Shown: positions 1 to 8,623 of the stretch, piece after piece
Numbering within the stretch: the stretch's first letter is position 1
How the letters are laid out: each line of letters begins with the position of its first letter
Assembly (NCBI RefSeq): GCF_001594145.1
Contig: NZ_LVCF01000033.1
Coordinates: 11,178 to 75,177 of the forward strand
Origin: Branchiibius sp. NY16-3462-2
GTDB lineage: Bacteria > Actinomycetota > Actinomycetes > Actinomycetales > Dermatophilaceae
DNA: 64,000 nucleotides
Direction: 5' to 3'
Position numbers and translations under genes: made by a program
The notes under the pieces: generated by a model
The model's input: only the letters and a program-made list of their open reading frames with translations
Told to the model about the DNA's origin: nothing
Database searches by the model: none

Positions 1-126
1 TTTCTTGCCTCTTTGGACCAGGCGCACCGCGATGCCGTGCGGGACAGGTGCCGAGCAATCCTGCCGCCCGCGCCATTCACTGTCCCGGGCACCGCCTGGA
101 GCGTACGCGGTCGCGTCCGCCCCTGA
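1..126 (+). CDS. Class I SAM-dependent methyltransferase, C-terminal fragment
   Basis: Partial gene cut by the left edge: the first frame is open from base 1 to a TGA at 124-126, giving 41 residues. The fragment contains an alpha-helical stretch rich in Arg/Ala/Asp followed by PFTVPGTAWSVRGRVRP. This layout (a charged helix, then 'PFT-x-W-x-RGR') is how many actinobacterial class I methyltransferases end, which is family recognition rather than a domain hit, because the Rossmann core lies outside the window. The 160 bp after it hold no gene. Confidence 0.5.
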   Translation, partial: FLASLDQAHRDAVRDRCRAILPPAPFTVPGTAWSVRGRVRP

Positions 127-229
127 CCTCGGATACCGAAACTGGCACTGCGCCAGGGATGTTCGGGCAACACGACACCCAGCTGGGACGTCCGCAACCG
201 TTCCGCAGACTGCTGTTCACAGCCGACTC

Positions 230-249
230 ATTGTCCAGCCCTGGACAAT
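230..249. promoter_or_regulatory. Perfect 20-bp palindrome upstream of the lipase gene (candidate operator)
   Basis: ATTGTCCAGCCCTGGACAAT has two perfect 9-bp arms around a CC centre and ends 37 bp before the lipase start codon. Its size and symmetry fit a dimeric repressor site such as those bound by TetR-family proteins. No regulator gene lies next to it in the window, so which protein binds is unknown. Confidence 0.45.
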
Positions 250-286
250 ACACACCTCGTCGCTGTCGAACACGGAAGGCGTTTGC

Positions 287-1648
287 ATGTCCTACTCCCA
301 CCGTCCCAAAGCATCACGGATCGGCCCGGCGCGCATGCGGAAGGCCGCCATCGCTGCTACCGCAATGACCTTCGCTACGGCCGGACTGACCCTGAGTCAG
401 CTGCCGGAAGCGACGGCAACGCCGAGCCCGTCGCCGGCACCGACCACGACCGTGCTGCTCCCCGACGAGGATCCCTTCTACACGCCCGACGTCGCGTTGG
501 CACCGCTCAAGCCGGGTACGCCGATCAAGACCCGCAACGTGCGGGTGGTCGTCAGCGCGAAGTACAAGATCAACGGCGTCGCGACGCAGATCCTTTACCG
601 CACGACCAACCAGGCCAATCAGCCGGCTGCGGCAGTCACGACGATCCTCGAGCCCCTGGTCAAGGGGCCGCGCAAGCTGATCTCCTACCACGCGCCGTAC
701 GACACCCTGGGCTCCCAGTGCGATCCCTCCTACACCCTGCAGGGCGGCGCCAACGGCGATCAGCCGCAGACGCTGGACCTGGTCGCGGCGGGACCCCTTG
801 TCGCACAGGGCTACACCGTGGCGATCCCCGACTACGAGGGACTGCAGGAGCACTGGACCATCGGAAAGGAATCGGCGTACGCCGCGCTGGACAGTGTGCG
901 CGCGAGCGAGCAGGTCCTGAACATGCCGAAGTCGACTCCCGTTGGCCTGATGGGGTATTCGGGCGGTTCGGTGCCGACCGGCTTCGCGGCCGACCTGGCG
1001 CCGACCTACGCACCGGAACTACGGATCGTGGGCGCGGCCGCCGGAGGTGTCCTGGTGGATCCGGCGCACAACCTGGGATACATCAACGGCTCCACATTGT
1101 GGTCCAGCGTGATTCCGGCGCTGATGTACTCCTACAACGAGACCTATAACCTCAACATCGGCCAGTACTTATCGCCGCAGGGAGTCACTGACGTGGGCCA
1201 GGTCGCCGGTCAGTGCCTCACCGAGTTCCTCGGGACCCCCGCCAATCTCGAAGACAGCCAGCTGCTCCAACCGCAATGGCCGTCGCTGCTGAGCATCCCG
1301 GCTCTTATCGACCCGCTCAACGAGAACATCATGGGCGCCAGCGGCGTCCCCCGCACCCCCGTGTTCCTCGGGGTCGGAAACACCGACCCGGAGTCTGGTA
1401 ACCCGCCGCGGGCCGGTGACGGAATCATGCTGGTCGACGACGTGGCGGGCCTGGCCACCCAGTACTGCAAGGAACACGTCCAGACCCAGTTCAAGATCTA
1501 CCCCAAGCTCAACCACTTCCAGGCGTTCGTTCCGTGGACCGTGGACGCGAATGCGTTCATCAACGCACGGTTCGCCGGCAGGTCCGCGGTCTACTGCAAG
1601 GGCATTCCGCAGGGCGTCCCGTTGACGCCGCTGCCTGCGATCAAGTAG
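287..1648 (+). CDS. Secreted lipase, LIP (secretory lipase) family
   Basis: A 453-residue exported alpha/beta hydrolase, probably acting on lipids or other esters outside the cell. The ATG at 287 is chosen because GGAAGG stands 7 nt upstream and the protein then opens with a basic n-region and a hydrophobic segment (about residues 15-38) ending near ATA, a typical signal peptide. A Thr/Pro/Ser linker (about 41-56) follows. The nucleophile elbow GYSGG places Ser at about residue 225; the late LNHFQAF gives the likely catalytic His, with an Asp in the DP-x-SGNPPRAGDG region before it. Length and motif order match the LIP family (fungal secretory lipases and actinobacterial homologues). It stands alone, with a palindromic candidate operator upstream and a strong terminator after it. 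The exact substrate is not shown by the sequence. Confidence 0.85.
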   Translation: MSYSHRPKASRIGPARMRKAAIAATAMTFATAGLTLSQLPEATATPSPSPAPTTTVLLPDEDPFYTPDVALAPLKPGTPIKTRNVRVVVSAKYKINGVATQILYRTTNQANQPAAAVTTILEPLVKGPRKLISYHAPYDTLGSQCDPSYTLQGGANGDQPQTLDLVAAGPLVAQGYTVAIPDYEGLQEHWTIGKESAYAALDSVRASEQVLNMPKSTPVGLMGYSGGSVPTGFAADLAPTYAPELRIVGAAAGGVLVDPAHNLGYINGSTLWSSVIPALMYSYNETYNLNIGQYLSPQGVTDVGQVAGQCLTEFLGTPANLEDSQLLQPQWPSLLSIPALIDPLNENIMGASGVPRTPVFLGVGNTDPESGNPPRAGDGIMLVDDVAGLATQYCKEHVQTQFKIYPKLNHFQAFVPWTVDANAFINARFAGRSAVYCKGIPQGVPLTPLPAIK

Positions 1649-1660
1649 CCCTCTGAACAC

Positions 1661-1697
1661 TTCAGCGCCGCCGGCCCATGGGGTCGGCGGCGCTGAA
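1661..1697. terminator. Bidirectional terminator hairpin
   Basis: Perfect 12-bp arms, TTCAGCGCCGCC (1661-1672) and GGCGGCGCTGAA (1686-1697), with further pairing inward to a small loop. It sits between the convergent lipase and DUF2505 genes, so it can stop transcription from both sides. The outer ends are AT-rich but there is no long T run. Confidence 0.75.
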
Positions 1698-1709
1698 TTG
1701 CGTTATAGA

Positions 1710-2210
1710 TCAACCGTGTCGGCGGGCGTCCCACTCGTGGGCGGTGGCCTCTTCGGCCTTGATCGCCTTGATGATCTCCGGTGAGCCCATCTTCTCGATC
1801 TTGCCGCCGATGACCGGGATCTTGGCCTTGAGATCGGCGTCGATGCCGACGGTGCTGCCGCTGCCGTTGGGCTTGATGTAGGTGAAGCCTTTCATCGAGA
1901 TCGGCTGGCCCTTCATGTGCACGGTGAGGTCACCGCGGCGGCTGCCGTCGGCCTGCTTGGGACCCCAGGCGATGGTCTCCAGGACGTCGACCTTGTCGCC
2001 GACGACCTTCTTGACCAGTTCCGGGACGTCGCCCGAGGGCATCAGCCGCTGCACTGTGCTGGTGTGCGCCTGGCCGTTCTCCGCCACCTTGCTGGAGTAG
2101 GTGATCGCCCCGGCCGCCTTGCATTTGTCGTCCTGGTAGTCCGGGTTGATCGCGTCTTCGTAGACCTCGTCAGGGGTCGAGGTCAGGTCCCAACTCAGTT
2201 CAATCTTCAT
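1710..2210 (-). CDS. DUF2505 domain protein (SRPBCC-like fold)
   Basis: A 166-residue soluble protein starting MKIELSWDLTSTPDEVYEDA, the pattern of DUF2505, a family related to the START/polyketide-cyclase helix-grip proteins that enclose small hydrophobic ligands. No signal peptide or membrane segment is visible. The length matches the whole family, so it is complete. It lies downstream of pckG on the same strand, separated by a strong hairpin, so it is probably transcribed on its own. The biological ligand and role are not known for the family. Confidence 0.8.
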   Translation of the reverse strand: MKIELSWDLTSTPDEVYEDAINPDYQDDKCKAAGAITYSSKVAENGQAHTSTVQRLMPSGDVPELVKKVVGDKVDVLETIAWGPKQADGSRRGDLTVHMKGQPISMKGFTYIKPNGSGSTVGIDADLKAKIPVIGGKIEKMGSPEIIKAIKAEEATAHEWDARRHG

Positions 2211-2280
2211 GCCGACAACTTACTGCAAAGTAACCCCGAATGTGACCCGTACCACTATGGCAATCCGGGCCACAAACCGA

Positions 2281-2323
2281 GCGGCCGGTACGCCGAGTGG
2301 TCACCACTCGGCGTACCGGCCGC
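2281..2323. terminator. Perfect 20-bp stem, 3-nt loop hairpin after pckG
   Basis: The arms 2281-2300 and 2304-2323 are perfectly complementary over 20 bp with a TCA loop. It starts 11 bp after the pckG stop codon (minus strand) and precedes DUF2505. No T run follows, so it could act as a factor-independent terminator of the GC-rich actinobacterial kind or as a 3'-end stabiliser for the pckG mRNA. Confidence 0.75.
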
Positions 2324-2333
2324 CTGATCAGGC

Positions 2334-4178
2334 TCAGACCTCGTCGTCGAGCGCCTTGGCCACGCGGTGGTGGGCATCCCAGATCTCCTGCGGCAGTCCC
2401 CGGAACTGCTTCAGGTGCGCCTCACGCAACTCGATCTCCTGCTTCCAACGGTCGACGTCGATCGCGAGCAACTGGTCGATCGTTTCGTCGTCGATGTCGA
2501 GGCCGTCCAGGTTCAACTCCTCCTTGGTCGGGACGACACCCACCGGGGTCTGGGTGCCGGTCGCCCGGCCCTCGCGGTAGTCCATCATCCACAGCAGGGC
2601 GCGCAGGTTCTCGCTGTAGCCCGGCCACAGGTAACCACCGTCGGCGTCCCGCTGGAACCAGTTGACGTGCGCGAAGAGCGGCTTGTCGGTGAGCTGGTCC
2701 AGGATGTTCAGGAAGTGCTGCGCGTAGCGGCCCTCCGGCAGCGCCAGGAACGGACGCATCGACATCGGGTCGTAACGCAACTGTCCCGCAACGCCTTCCG
2801 CCGCAGCGGTGGCTTCGGCGCCCAGCGTCAGGCCGTCGTACACACCCTCGGCCGGGTCCGTGATCGCCCGGATCAGCGGCTCACGGTCACGGGTGCGACC
2901 GCCGTAGATGATGCCGTCGATCGGCACGCCTGCAGGGTCGTTGTAGTCCGGCGACTCGTTCGGGACGTTGGACATCGTCGAGGTGAAGCGGCAGTTCGGG
3001 TGCGCCCACACGAACTCCTTGTTGCGCTGCTCGGCTTCGGGGCGCTCGGAGATCAGACCGCCCTTCCAGTCCCGCCAACCGGTCACATCGGTCGGGTAGT
3101 CGGGGGTCTTGCCCTCCCACCAGGTCTCGTGGGTGTTCACGTTGTAGGCGGTGTTGGTGAAGATCGCACCGGTCTTGGGCTGCACGGCGGCCAACGCGTT
3201 CGGGTTGGTCTTCTCGTTGGTGTCGATCGCGACACCGAAGACACCGAACTCCGGGTTCATCCCGTAGAGCTTGCCGTCGTCGCCGACCCACATCCACGCG
3301 ATGTCGTCGCCGAAGAACTCGACGTAGTAACGGTCGCCCAGGGCGTCCGGCGGAACCATCATCGCCAGGTTGGTCTTGCCCGAGGCGCTCGGGAAGCCAC
3401 CGGCGATGTGGTACTTCTTGCCGGTCTGCTTGTCGTGGATCGCGATCAGCATGTACTGCTCGCCCAGGAACTTGCCCGACGCGCCACCGTCCCAGTTGGC
3501 CTGACGCAGACCGTGCGCGATCTTGCCCAGCAGCGCGTTGCCGCCGTAGGACGAACCGAAGTGCAGAATGGTCCGCTCGTCGGCGACCGTGACGAAGTAG
3601 CGCTTGTCCTCGGGGGTGCCCTGGCCCAGGTTCTCCAGGTCACCGGTCACGTGCACCGCGCGCACGAAGCTGTCCGGGTCGGCCAGCGCGTTGAAGGTCT
3701 CGACACCGACGCGGGCCATCCGGATCATCTGCAGGACGACGCTGCGGTTGTCGGTCAGTTCGATACCGGCGGCGAATTCCTCCAGCGGGGAGCCGGGGGC
3801 CGACATCAGGTACGGGATGACGTACATCGTCTTGCCCTCGGAGGCACCGGTCATGTTGCCGATGACGATGGGCTTGATCTCGTCGCTGTGCCGCCAGTTG
3901 TTGTAGACACCCTTGTCCTCGGGGTCACTGGTGGCAACGATCGTGCGCTCCTCCGAGCGCGCCGTGTCCTTCCAGTAGCTCTGGGAGTAGTAGAGACCCT
4001 CGCCGGCCGGCTCGAGCTCGCCGGCGTCCAGCGCCTCCTGCAGCAACCGCGCGTCGTCGCTGGCGCTGACGACCTCGATCCGCGCGGGGCGGGTCACATC
4101 CGCCCATTCCTGCACGTACTCGATGACGGCAGGATTGGTCAGGCCCGCTGCGTTCAACACCTGTGCGACGTCAACCAT
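2334..4178 (-). CDS. pckG: Phosphoenolpyruvate carboxykinase (GTP)
   Basis: Converts oxaloacetate and GTP to PEP, GDP and CO2, the first committed step of gluconeogenesis, in the cytoplasm. At 614 residues it is the normal size for the GTP class. The kinase-1 P-loop is FPSASGKTNLA at about residues 262-272, followed by the metal-binding motif FFGDDIAWM and NPEFGVFGVA. Other conserved blocks are TGASEGKTMYVIPY and HFGSSYGGNALLGK. The ATG start has an AAGGTG element about 12 nt upstream. Unusual: the P-loop has Ser where the best-studied GTP enzymes carry a reactive Cys (PSACGKTN). It is monocistronic, with a 226-bp upstream gap and its own 3' hairpin. Confidence 0.97.
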   Translation of the reverse strand: MVDVAQVLNAAGLTNPAVIEYVQEWADVTRPARIEVVSASDDARLLQEALDAGELEPAGEGLYYSQSYWKDTARSEERTIVATSDPEDKGVYNNWRHSDEIKPIVIGNMTGASEGKTMYVIPYLMSAPGSPLEEFAAGIELTDNRSVVLQMIRMARVGVETFNALADPDSFVRAVHVTGDLENLGQGTPEDKRYFVTVADERTILHFGSSYGGNALLGKIAHGLRQANWDGGASGKFLGEQYMLIAIHDKQTGKKYHIAGGFPSASGKTNLAMMVPPDALGDRYYVEFFGDDIAWMWVGDDGKLYGMNPEFGVFGVAIDTNEKTNPNALAAVQPKTGAIFTNTAYNVNTHETWWEGKTPDYPTDVTGWRDWKGGLISERPEAEQRNKEFVWAHPNCRFTSTMSNVPNESPDYNDPAGVPIDGIIYGGRTRDREPLIRAITDPAEGVYDGLTLGAEATAAAEGVAGQLRYDPMSMRPFLALPEGRYAQHFLNILDQLTDKPLFAHVNWFQRDADGGYLWPGYSENLRALLWMMDYREGRATGTQTPVGVVPTKEELNLDGLDIDDETIDQLLAIDVDRWKQEIELREAHLKQFRGLPQEIWDAHHRVAKALDDEV

Positions 4179-4404
4179 CGTTTCGGGTCACCTTCTGTTG
4201 TTGTTACTGGGTGGTAGTCCCTCCAATCTACCGGCCCAGGGGGTGAAACCATCACGATCCGAACGCCTTCCAAGGCGATAGTTGTGCGTTTGTGTTGGAT
4301 TTACCGATGGGTACGCCGTGTGCCGGCCAAGCAACCCACACGAACCACCCTGGCCCCGCAGGTTCGCCCATTGCGGGGGCGTGTGGGCTGAATCACATTG
4401 CGCC

Positions 4405-5382
4405 TCAAGCGGCCAGGGCCAGCGAGCCGCCCGCCTCGGCCACGATCTGCTTGGCGACGGTGAGCGCCGTCGTGATCGGGATCGCGAAGCCGACGGACCG
4501 GCCGGTGGCGCTGGCCGCGGTGTCCATCCCGACGACCTCGCCCTCATCGTCGAGCAGCGGCCCCCCGGAGTCCCCGGACTGGATATCGGCATCGGTCTCG
4601 ATGAGTCCGGACAGCGACTCTGAGGGTGTGCCCCGCTCCGCCTGGGTGGTCACCTGCTGGTCCAGTGCGGTGACGGTGCCGGACGCAGCCACCAGGGAGC
4701 CCGTGCCGCCGGCGTTGCCGACTCCGGTCACCGTGTCGCCCGTCGTCAGGTCGTGATCGTCATCGAGGGTGACCGTGGTCAACCCCGACGCGCCGGCGAG
4801 TTTGAGTACGGCGACGTCCCGGCTCGCGCTGGTGCCGACCACCGTGGCGCTGTAGGTGCGGCCGGTCGAGGGAATGGTCACCCGGATCTCGGAACTGTCC
4901 TCCACGACGTGGTTGTTCGTCAGGACCAGACCGCCGGAGGTCAGCACCATCCCGGTGCCCGCGGCGACGCCGTTGACGTCGGCCAGTTGTGCCTCCACGA
5001 CGACCACACCGGCTGACTGCTGCACGGTCGCTGCGGTGCTCTCCCCCTGTGACAACGTTTCTTGCGACTGCGAATTGTCCTGGGAGGAGCCCGGCCACTG
5101 CTGGCTGTCGCCGAATTGGTCACTGTCCCAGCTGTTCTGGTCGCTGCTATCGCCCTGGCTGCCCTCCTGGCTCTGCGCCGAGCCGTTGTCGGACTGCTGC
5201 GTGTTGTTGCTGGCGTCCAGTTGCTGGGTGATGACCTGCTGCAACCCTTCGATCCCGCCGGAGCCGCGGATCAGGGCACCACCGACGGTGCCCGCGGCGA
5301 CCAGCAACACCGCAGCGAACGCGGCCACCAGCCACGAGAGGAGTCCGGCTCGACGGCGCGGCCGGTGCGAAGGATTAGCCAT
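4405..5382 (-). CDS. Membrane-anchored trypsin-like serine protease (HtrA-like, no PDZ)
   Basis: A 325-residue S1C-type protease probably acting on the outer face of the membrane. A basic N-terminus is followed by one membrane segment (about residues 14-38), then a long disordered linker (about 50-118) very rich in Gln, Ser, Asp and Asn, then the protease domain. The catalytic triad is visible: His158 in TNNHVVE, Asp189 in SRDVAVL and Ser272 in SGDSGGPL. It ends soon after the catalytic domain, so the PDZ domain found in most HtrA/DegP proteins is missing. It is divergent from the MFS exporter at 5440 with a short shared promoter region. The substrate is unknown; a role in envelope protein quality control is inferred from the family. 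Confidence 0.85.
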   Translation of the reverse strand: MANPSHRPRRRAGLLSWLVAAFAAVLLVAAGTVGGALIRGSGGIEGLQQVITQQLDASNNTQQSDNGSAQSQEGSQGDSSDQNSWDSDQFGDSQQWPGSSQDNSQSQETLSQGESTAATVQQSAGVVVVEAQLADVNGVAAGTGMVLTSGGLVLTNNHVVEDSSEIRVTIPSTGRTYSATVVGTSASRDVAVLKLAGASGLTTVTLDDDHDLTTGDTVTGVGNAGGTGSLVAASGTVTALDQQVTTQAERGTPSESLSGLIETDADIQSGDSGGPLLDDEGEVVGMDTAASATGRSVGFAIPITTALTVAKQIVAEAGGSLALAA

Positions 5383-5439
5383 GCTGGCATCTGATGCCGG
5401 TAGACCTGCCGTCGGCTACCAAGAACCTTTGCGACGGCT

Positions 5440-7140
5440 GTGAACACCGCCCCCTTCAATCGCCCCAGGCCGAACGCAGCAACGTGGTTGAGTTACGACA
5501 TGAGCCTGCCGGGTCAAGCAATCACCGACGACGCGGAGGCCATCGCACCGACGCGGCGCGAATGGGTGGGTCTGGCGGTCCTGTCCATCGGTCTCGGACT
5601 CATCGTGCTGGATGGGACCATCGTCGGCGTTGCGCTGCCGGTGATCATCGAGGACCTGCATCTGGACCTCACCGACGCGCAGTGGGTCAACAGTCTGTAC
5701 GCCGTGCTGCTGGCCGCGTTGCTGTTGTCCACCGGCAACCTTGCGGACCGCCTGGGCCGCAAGCGGTTGTTCCTGGCCGGTCTGGTCGTCTTCGCCGTCG
5801 GCAGTCTGCTCGCAGCGGCGGCATCGAGCGTCGCAGCGCTGATCACCGCGCGGGCCGTCCAAGCCGTCGGCGCGGCGTTCATCATGCCCTCGACCCTGTC
5901 CACCGTGAACGCCGTGTTCCGGGGCAAGTACCGCGCCGCGGCATTCGGCGTCTGGGGTGCGGTGATCTCGGGGGCCGCGGCCATCGGTCCGCTCGCGGGC
6001 GGTGCGCTGACCCAATGGGCCTCATGGCACTGGATCTTCCTGGTCAACCTCCCGCTCGCGGCCCTGGTGTTCGTTGCCGCGATCTTCACGGTCCCGGAGA
6101 CCCGGGGTCGCAAGACCCGTCCCGGCATCGACATCGACGGGGCCATCCTCAGCGCCATCGGTTTCGGCGCTCTGGTCTTCGCGGTCATCGAAGGGCCGCA
6201 GGTGGGTTGGTGGAAACCCACCAACCACCTGCACATTTTCGGCTGGACGTGGTCCCAGAATGCTGCGATCTCGGCGGTTCCCGTGGCCTTCGGGATCGCC
6301 GCTGTTGCCCTCACCCTGTTCGTCATCTGGGAACGTCACCGCGAGAAGGCCAAGCGAGCGGCGCTGCTGGACCTCACCTTGTTCTCGTTCTCCACCTTCT
6401 CCTGGGGCAACCTGACCGCGGCGATGGTCGCCGTCGGTGAGTTCGCAATCATCTTCGTGCTGCCGCTGTACTTGGTGAACGCCCGCGGTCTGGATGTCAT
6501 GGGCACTGGCCTGGTGCTTGCCGCGATGGCCATCGGCGCCTTCTTCTCCGGCGCCGCCGCCCGGCACATCGCCGCCACGTTCGGCTCCCCGGGCACCGTG
6601 CTGATCGGCCTCGGCCTCGAAGTGTTGGGCATCCTTGTGCTGGCACTCCTGCTCGGTCCCACGAGTTCGATCTGGCTGATCGTGATTCCGCTGACCGTGT
6701 ACGGCCTCGGCCTCGGACTCGCCTCAGCCCAGCTGACCGGCACGGTGTTGCGGGACGTTCCGGTCGAGATCTCCGGCCAGGGGTCCGCCACGCAAAGCAC
6801 TGTCCGCCAGATCGGTTCGGCCCTGGGTACGGCGATCGCGGGCGCTGCGCTGTCGGTGTCGTTGGCGCACACGCTGCCCGCCGCGCTCACGAACGCCGGG
6901 GTCACCGGCCCCGGTGCCGACACGCTCGCGAACGCCACCCGTCAGTCAGCAGGCACCACGATCTCGCAGATGCGTGCCCAAGGCGTCACCGGCGACCAGG
7001 CGTCAAAGACCATGGACGCCTTGACCAGCGGCTTCACCGACGCGACGCGTTGGGCGCTGTTGATCGCCACCGTGTTTCTCGCGCTCGGCTTCATCGACGC
7101 GGTTCGTCTCCAGAAAGCTGCGCGCCGGACTCCAGCCTGA
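5440..7140 (+). CDS. MFS transporter, DHA2 family (EmrB/QacA-type exporter)
   Basis: A 566-residue membrane protein with about 14 hydrophobic segments, the hallmark of DHA2 proton/drug antiporters. The early motif VLDGTIVGVALPVI in the first helix and NLADRLGRKRLFLAG (motif A, loop 2-3) are typical, as is the VWGAVISGAAAIGPLAGGAL motif-C stretch. The GTG at 5440 gives the longest frame but has no clear ribosome site; an ATG at 5500 would remove 20 residues before the first helix and leave more room for the promoter shared with the divergent protease. The gene stops 3 bp before the convergent methyltransferase with no terminator between. The exported compound cannot be told from sequence. Confidence 0.88.
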   Translation: MNTAPFNRPRPNAATWLSYDMSLPGQAITDDAEAIAPTRREWVGLAVLSIGLGLIVLDGTIVGVALPVIIEDLHLDLTDAQWVNSLYAVLLAALLLSTGNLADRLGRKRLFLAGLVVFAVGSLLAAAASSVAALITARAVQAVGAAFIMPSTLSTVNAVFRGKYRAAAFGVWGAVISGAAAIGPLAGGALTQWASWHWIFLVNLPLAALVFVAAIFTVPETRGRKTRPGIDIDGAILSAIGFGALVFAVIEGPQVGWWKPTNHLHIFGWTWSQNAAISAVPVAFGIAAVALTLFVIWERHREKAKRAALLDLTLFSFSTFSWGNLTAAMVAVGEFAIIFVLPLYLVNARGLDVMGTGLVLAAMAIGAFFSGAAARHIAATFGSPGTVLIGLGLEVLGILVLALLLGPTSSIWLIVIPLTVYGLGLGLASAQLTGTVLRDVPVEISGQGSATQSTVRQIGSALGTAIAGAALSVSLAHTLPAALTNAGVTGPGADTLANATRQSAGTTISQMRAQGVTGDQASKTMDALTSGFTDATRWALLIATVFLALGFIDAVRLQKAARRTPA

Positions 7141-7143
7141 GGG

Positions 7144-7785
7144 CTACGAACCCGGACTGACCCGGCGCATCAGGACGACCGAGTCGTCGATCGTTGCCGG
7201 GTTGCCGTCGGGGTCGGTCACCTCCCGCTGTCGCAGGTCAGCGACCTCGACCGACCAGACCGCCGGATCCAGGTCGAGTTGCTCGACCTCCTCGTGCGGA
7301 CCGATGAAATGCGCTGCGTGCTGGTGCATTTCAGGGCTCGCCCACGGCGGCGGGGTGGCGTGACCCAGGACGAAGAGGTGGCCGCCGGGGTTCACCGCCT
7401 CGGCGAACCGGCGCAGGATCTGCGTACGCGGGATCTCGACGGTGGAGTGCAGGAAACTCGCCGCTACCAGATCCACCGTGCCGTCGATGGGTGCGTCGGC
7501 CAGGTCACCGACGACCGTGGTGATCCGATCGGCGACGTTGCGCCCCGCGGCAGTCTGTTCCAGCCGCGAGAGCGCTGTGGTCGATATGTCGTACGCCGTG
7601 ACCCGCCACCCGCGCTCAGCCAGCCACAGCGCGTCGCCGCCCTCCCCCGCGCCCAGGTCGATCGCCGTACCTGCTGGTAGGTGTTCCAACACGCTCACCA
7701 GGGATGCGTTCGGCGCCCCGGACCAGATCCGGTCCTTCTCGCCGTAGCGGGCTTCCCAGTGCTGCGCCAGTTCGTTGTCGCTCAC
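7144..7785 (-). CDS. Class I SAM-dependent methyltransferase
   Basis: A 213-residue cytosolic methyltransferase. The GTG at 7785 starts it at VSDNELAQHWEARYGE, the usual beginning of this family; the longer open frame upstream is low-complexity and overlaps the next gene. Motif I is AIDLGAGEGGDALWLAERGW, followed by YDIS (acidic post-motif II) and DLVAASFLHS (motif IV). The pattern resembles the small-molecule methyltransferase group annotated as methyltransferase domain 25, or the thiopurine/tellurite-type group. It lies 49 bp downstream of an alpha/beta hydrolase on the same strand, so the two may be cotranscribed. The substrate is unknown. Confidence 0.82.
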   Translation of the reverse strand: MSDNELAQHWEARYGEKDRIWSGAPNASLVSVLEHLPAGTAIDLGAGEGGDALWLAERGWRVTAYDISTTALSRLEQTAAGRNVADRITTVVGDLADAPIDGTVDLVAASFLHSTVEIPRTQILRRFAEAVNPGGHLFVLGHATPPPWASPEMHQHAAHFIGPHEEVEQLDLDPAVWSVEVADLRQREVTDPDGNPATIDDSVVLMRRVSPGS

Positions 7786-7834
7786 GTCTCTATTGTCCGT
7801 ACGCCGAGCGCCGGGTGGCGAGCGACCCGCTGGG

Positions 7835-8554
7835 TCATCGCATGGTATGCAGAATCTCAGTGACCTGCGCGGCGACGAGGTCGGGCTGCGACAGGAAGGG
7901 GTGGTGGCCGGTCGCGAGGTCGATGCTGCGGGTGGCGCGGGCGGCGTGGTGGCGTTGCAGCGCAACCGAGGTGCTCTGGTCGTCGGTGCAGACCAGGTAG
8001 GTGGAGTCCTTGCCCTGCCAGGCGGCGTTCGTGGTCGGGGTGATGAACGCGGACGCGGCCTGATCAGTGACCCGGCCCCAGGCTCCGGCTCGAACCCACT
8101 CGTCCGTCACGTCCTGCAGGAAACGGGTGGCGAACAAGTCCTCGTCATAACCATCGAGGTGCAGGGTGCCGTCCTCGCCGGGGGCGATGGCCACGGGGTC
8201 GGTCTCGTTGCTCATGATGTCGGCCTGCGACGTGCCCACCTCGGGGAGGTAGGAGGTGATGTAGAGCAGCCGCTTTGCCGCAGGGTGGTCGGCGCCGTCG
8301 GCGATCACGGTGCCGCCATAGGAATGGCCGACGACAAGGGCGTCGCCCTCGATGGCGTCGAGTTCGCGGCGGAGAGCCGCGGCATCCACCGCGAGGCCGC
8401 TGCTCCCGTCCGCTGCGGTGCCCTCGCCGCAGGAGGGCAGAGCGATCGCCCTGCTGCGCACACCGGTGGTCGTCTCGACGAGATCGGCGACTGGCTGCCA
8501 CCACCACGCCCCGTCGCGAACGAGTGCACCATGGACAAAGAGGATCTCGGTCAT
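7835..8554 (-). CDS. Alpha/beta hydrolase
   Basis: A 239-residue soluble hydrolase. The ATG at 8554 gives MTEILFVHGALVRDGAWWW, where FVHG is the oxyanion motif that opens this fold. The nucleophile elbow is GHSYGG and the catalytic His is in the GHHPFLSQPD motif near the C-terminus, a combination common in the esterase/salicylate-esterase-like group (methylesterase, EstC type). Upstream codons in the longer open frame look non-coding and run into the divergent aldo/keto reductase. It probably forms an operon with the methyltransferase 49 bp downstream. The pairing with a methyltransferase could mean that a methyl ester is made and cleaved, but this is only inference. Confidence 0.82.
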   Translation of the reverse strand: MTEILFVHGALVRDGAWWWQPVADLVETTTGVRSRAIALPSCGEGTAADGSSGLAVDAAALRRELDAIEGDALVVGHSYGGTVIADGADHPAAKRLLYITSYLPEVGTSQADIMSNETDPVAIAPGEDGTLHLDGYDEDLFATRFLQDVTDEWVRAGAWGRVTDQAASAFITPTTNAAWQGKDSTYLVCTDDQSTSVALQRHHAARATRSIDLATGHHPFLSQPDLVAAQVTEILHTMR

Positions 8555-8623
8555 GGTTGATTCTCGCGTGCGCCTGCGCACTAGCGGAGGGTCACCGTCA
8601 GGGACGCTCTCTATGGTCGACGG

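Noticed and set aside
2367..4217. Long open frame of 616 codons antisense to pckG
   Set aside because: pckG is certain and fully conserved; the antisense frame mirrors its GC-rich third positions and gives a Val/Arg-rich product of no family.
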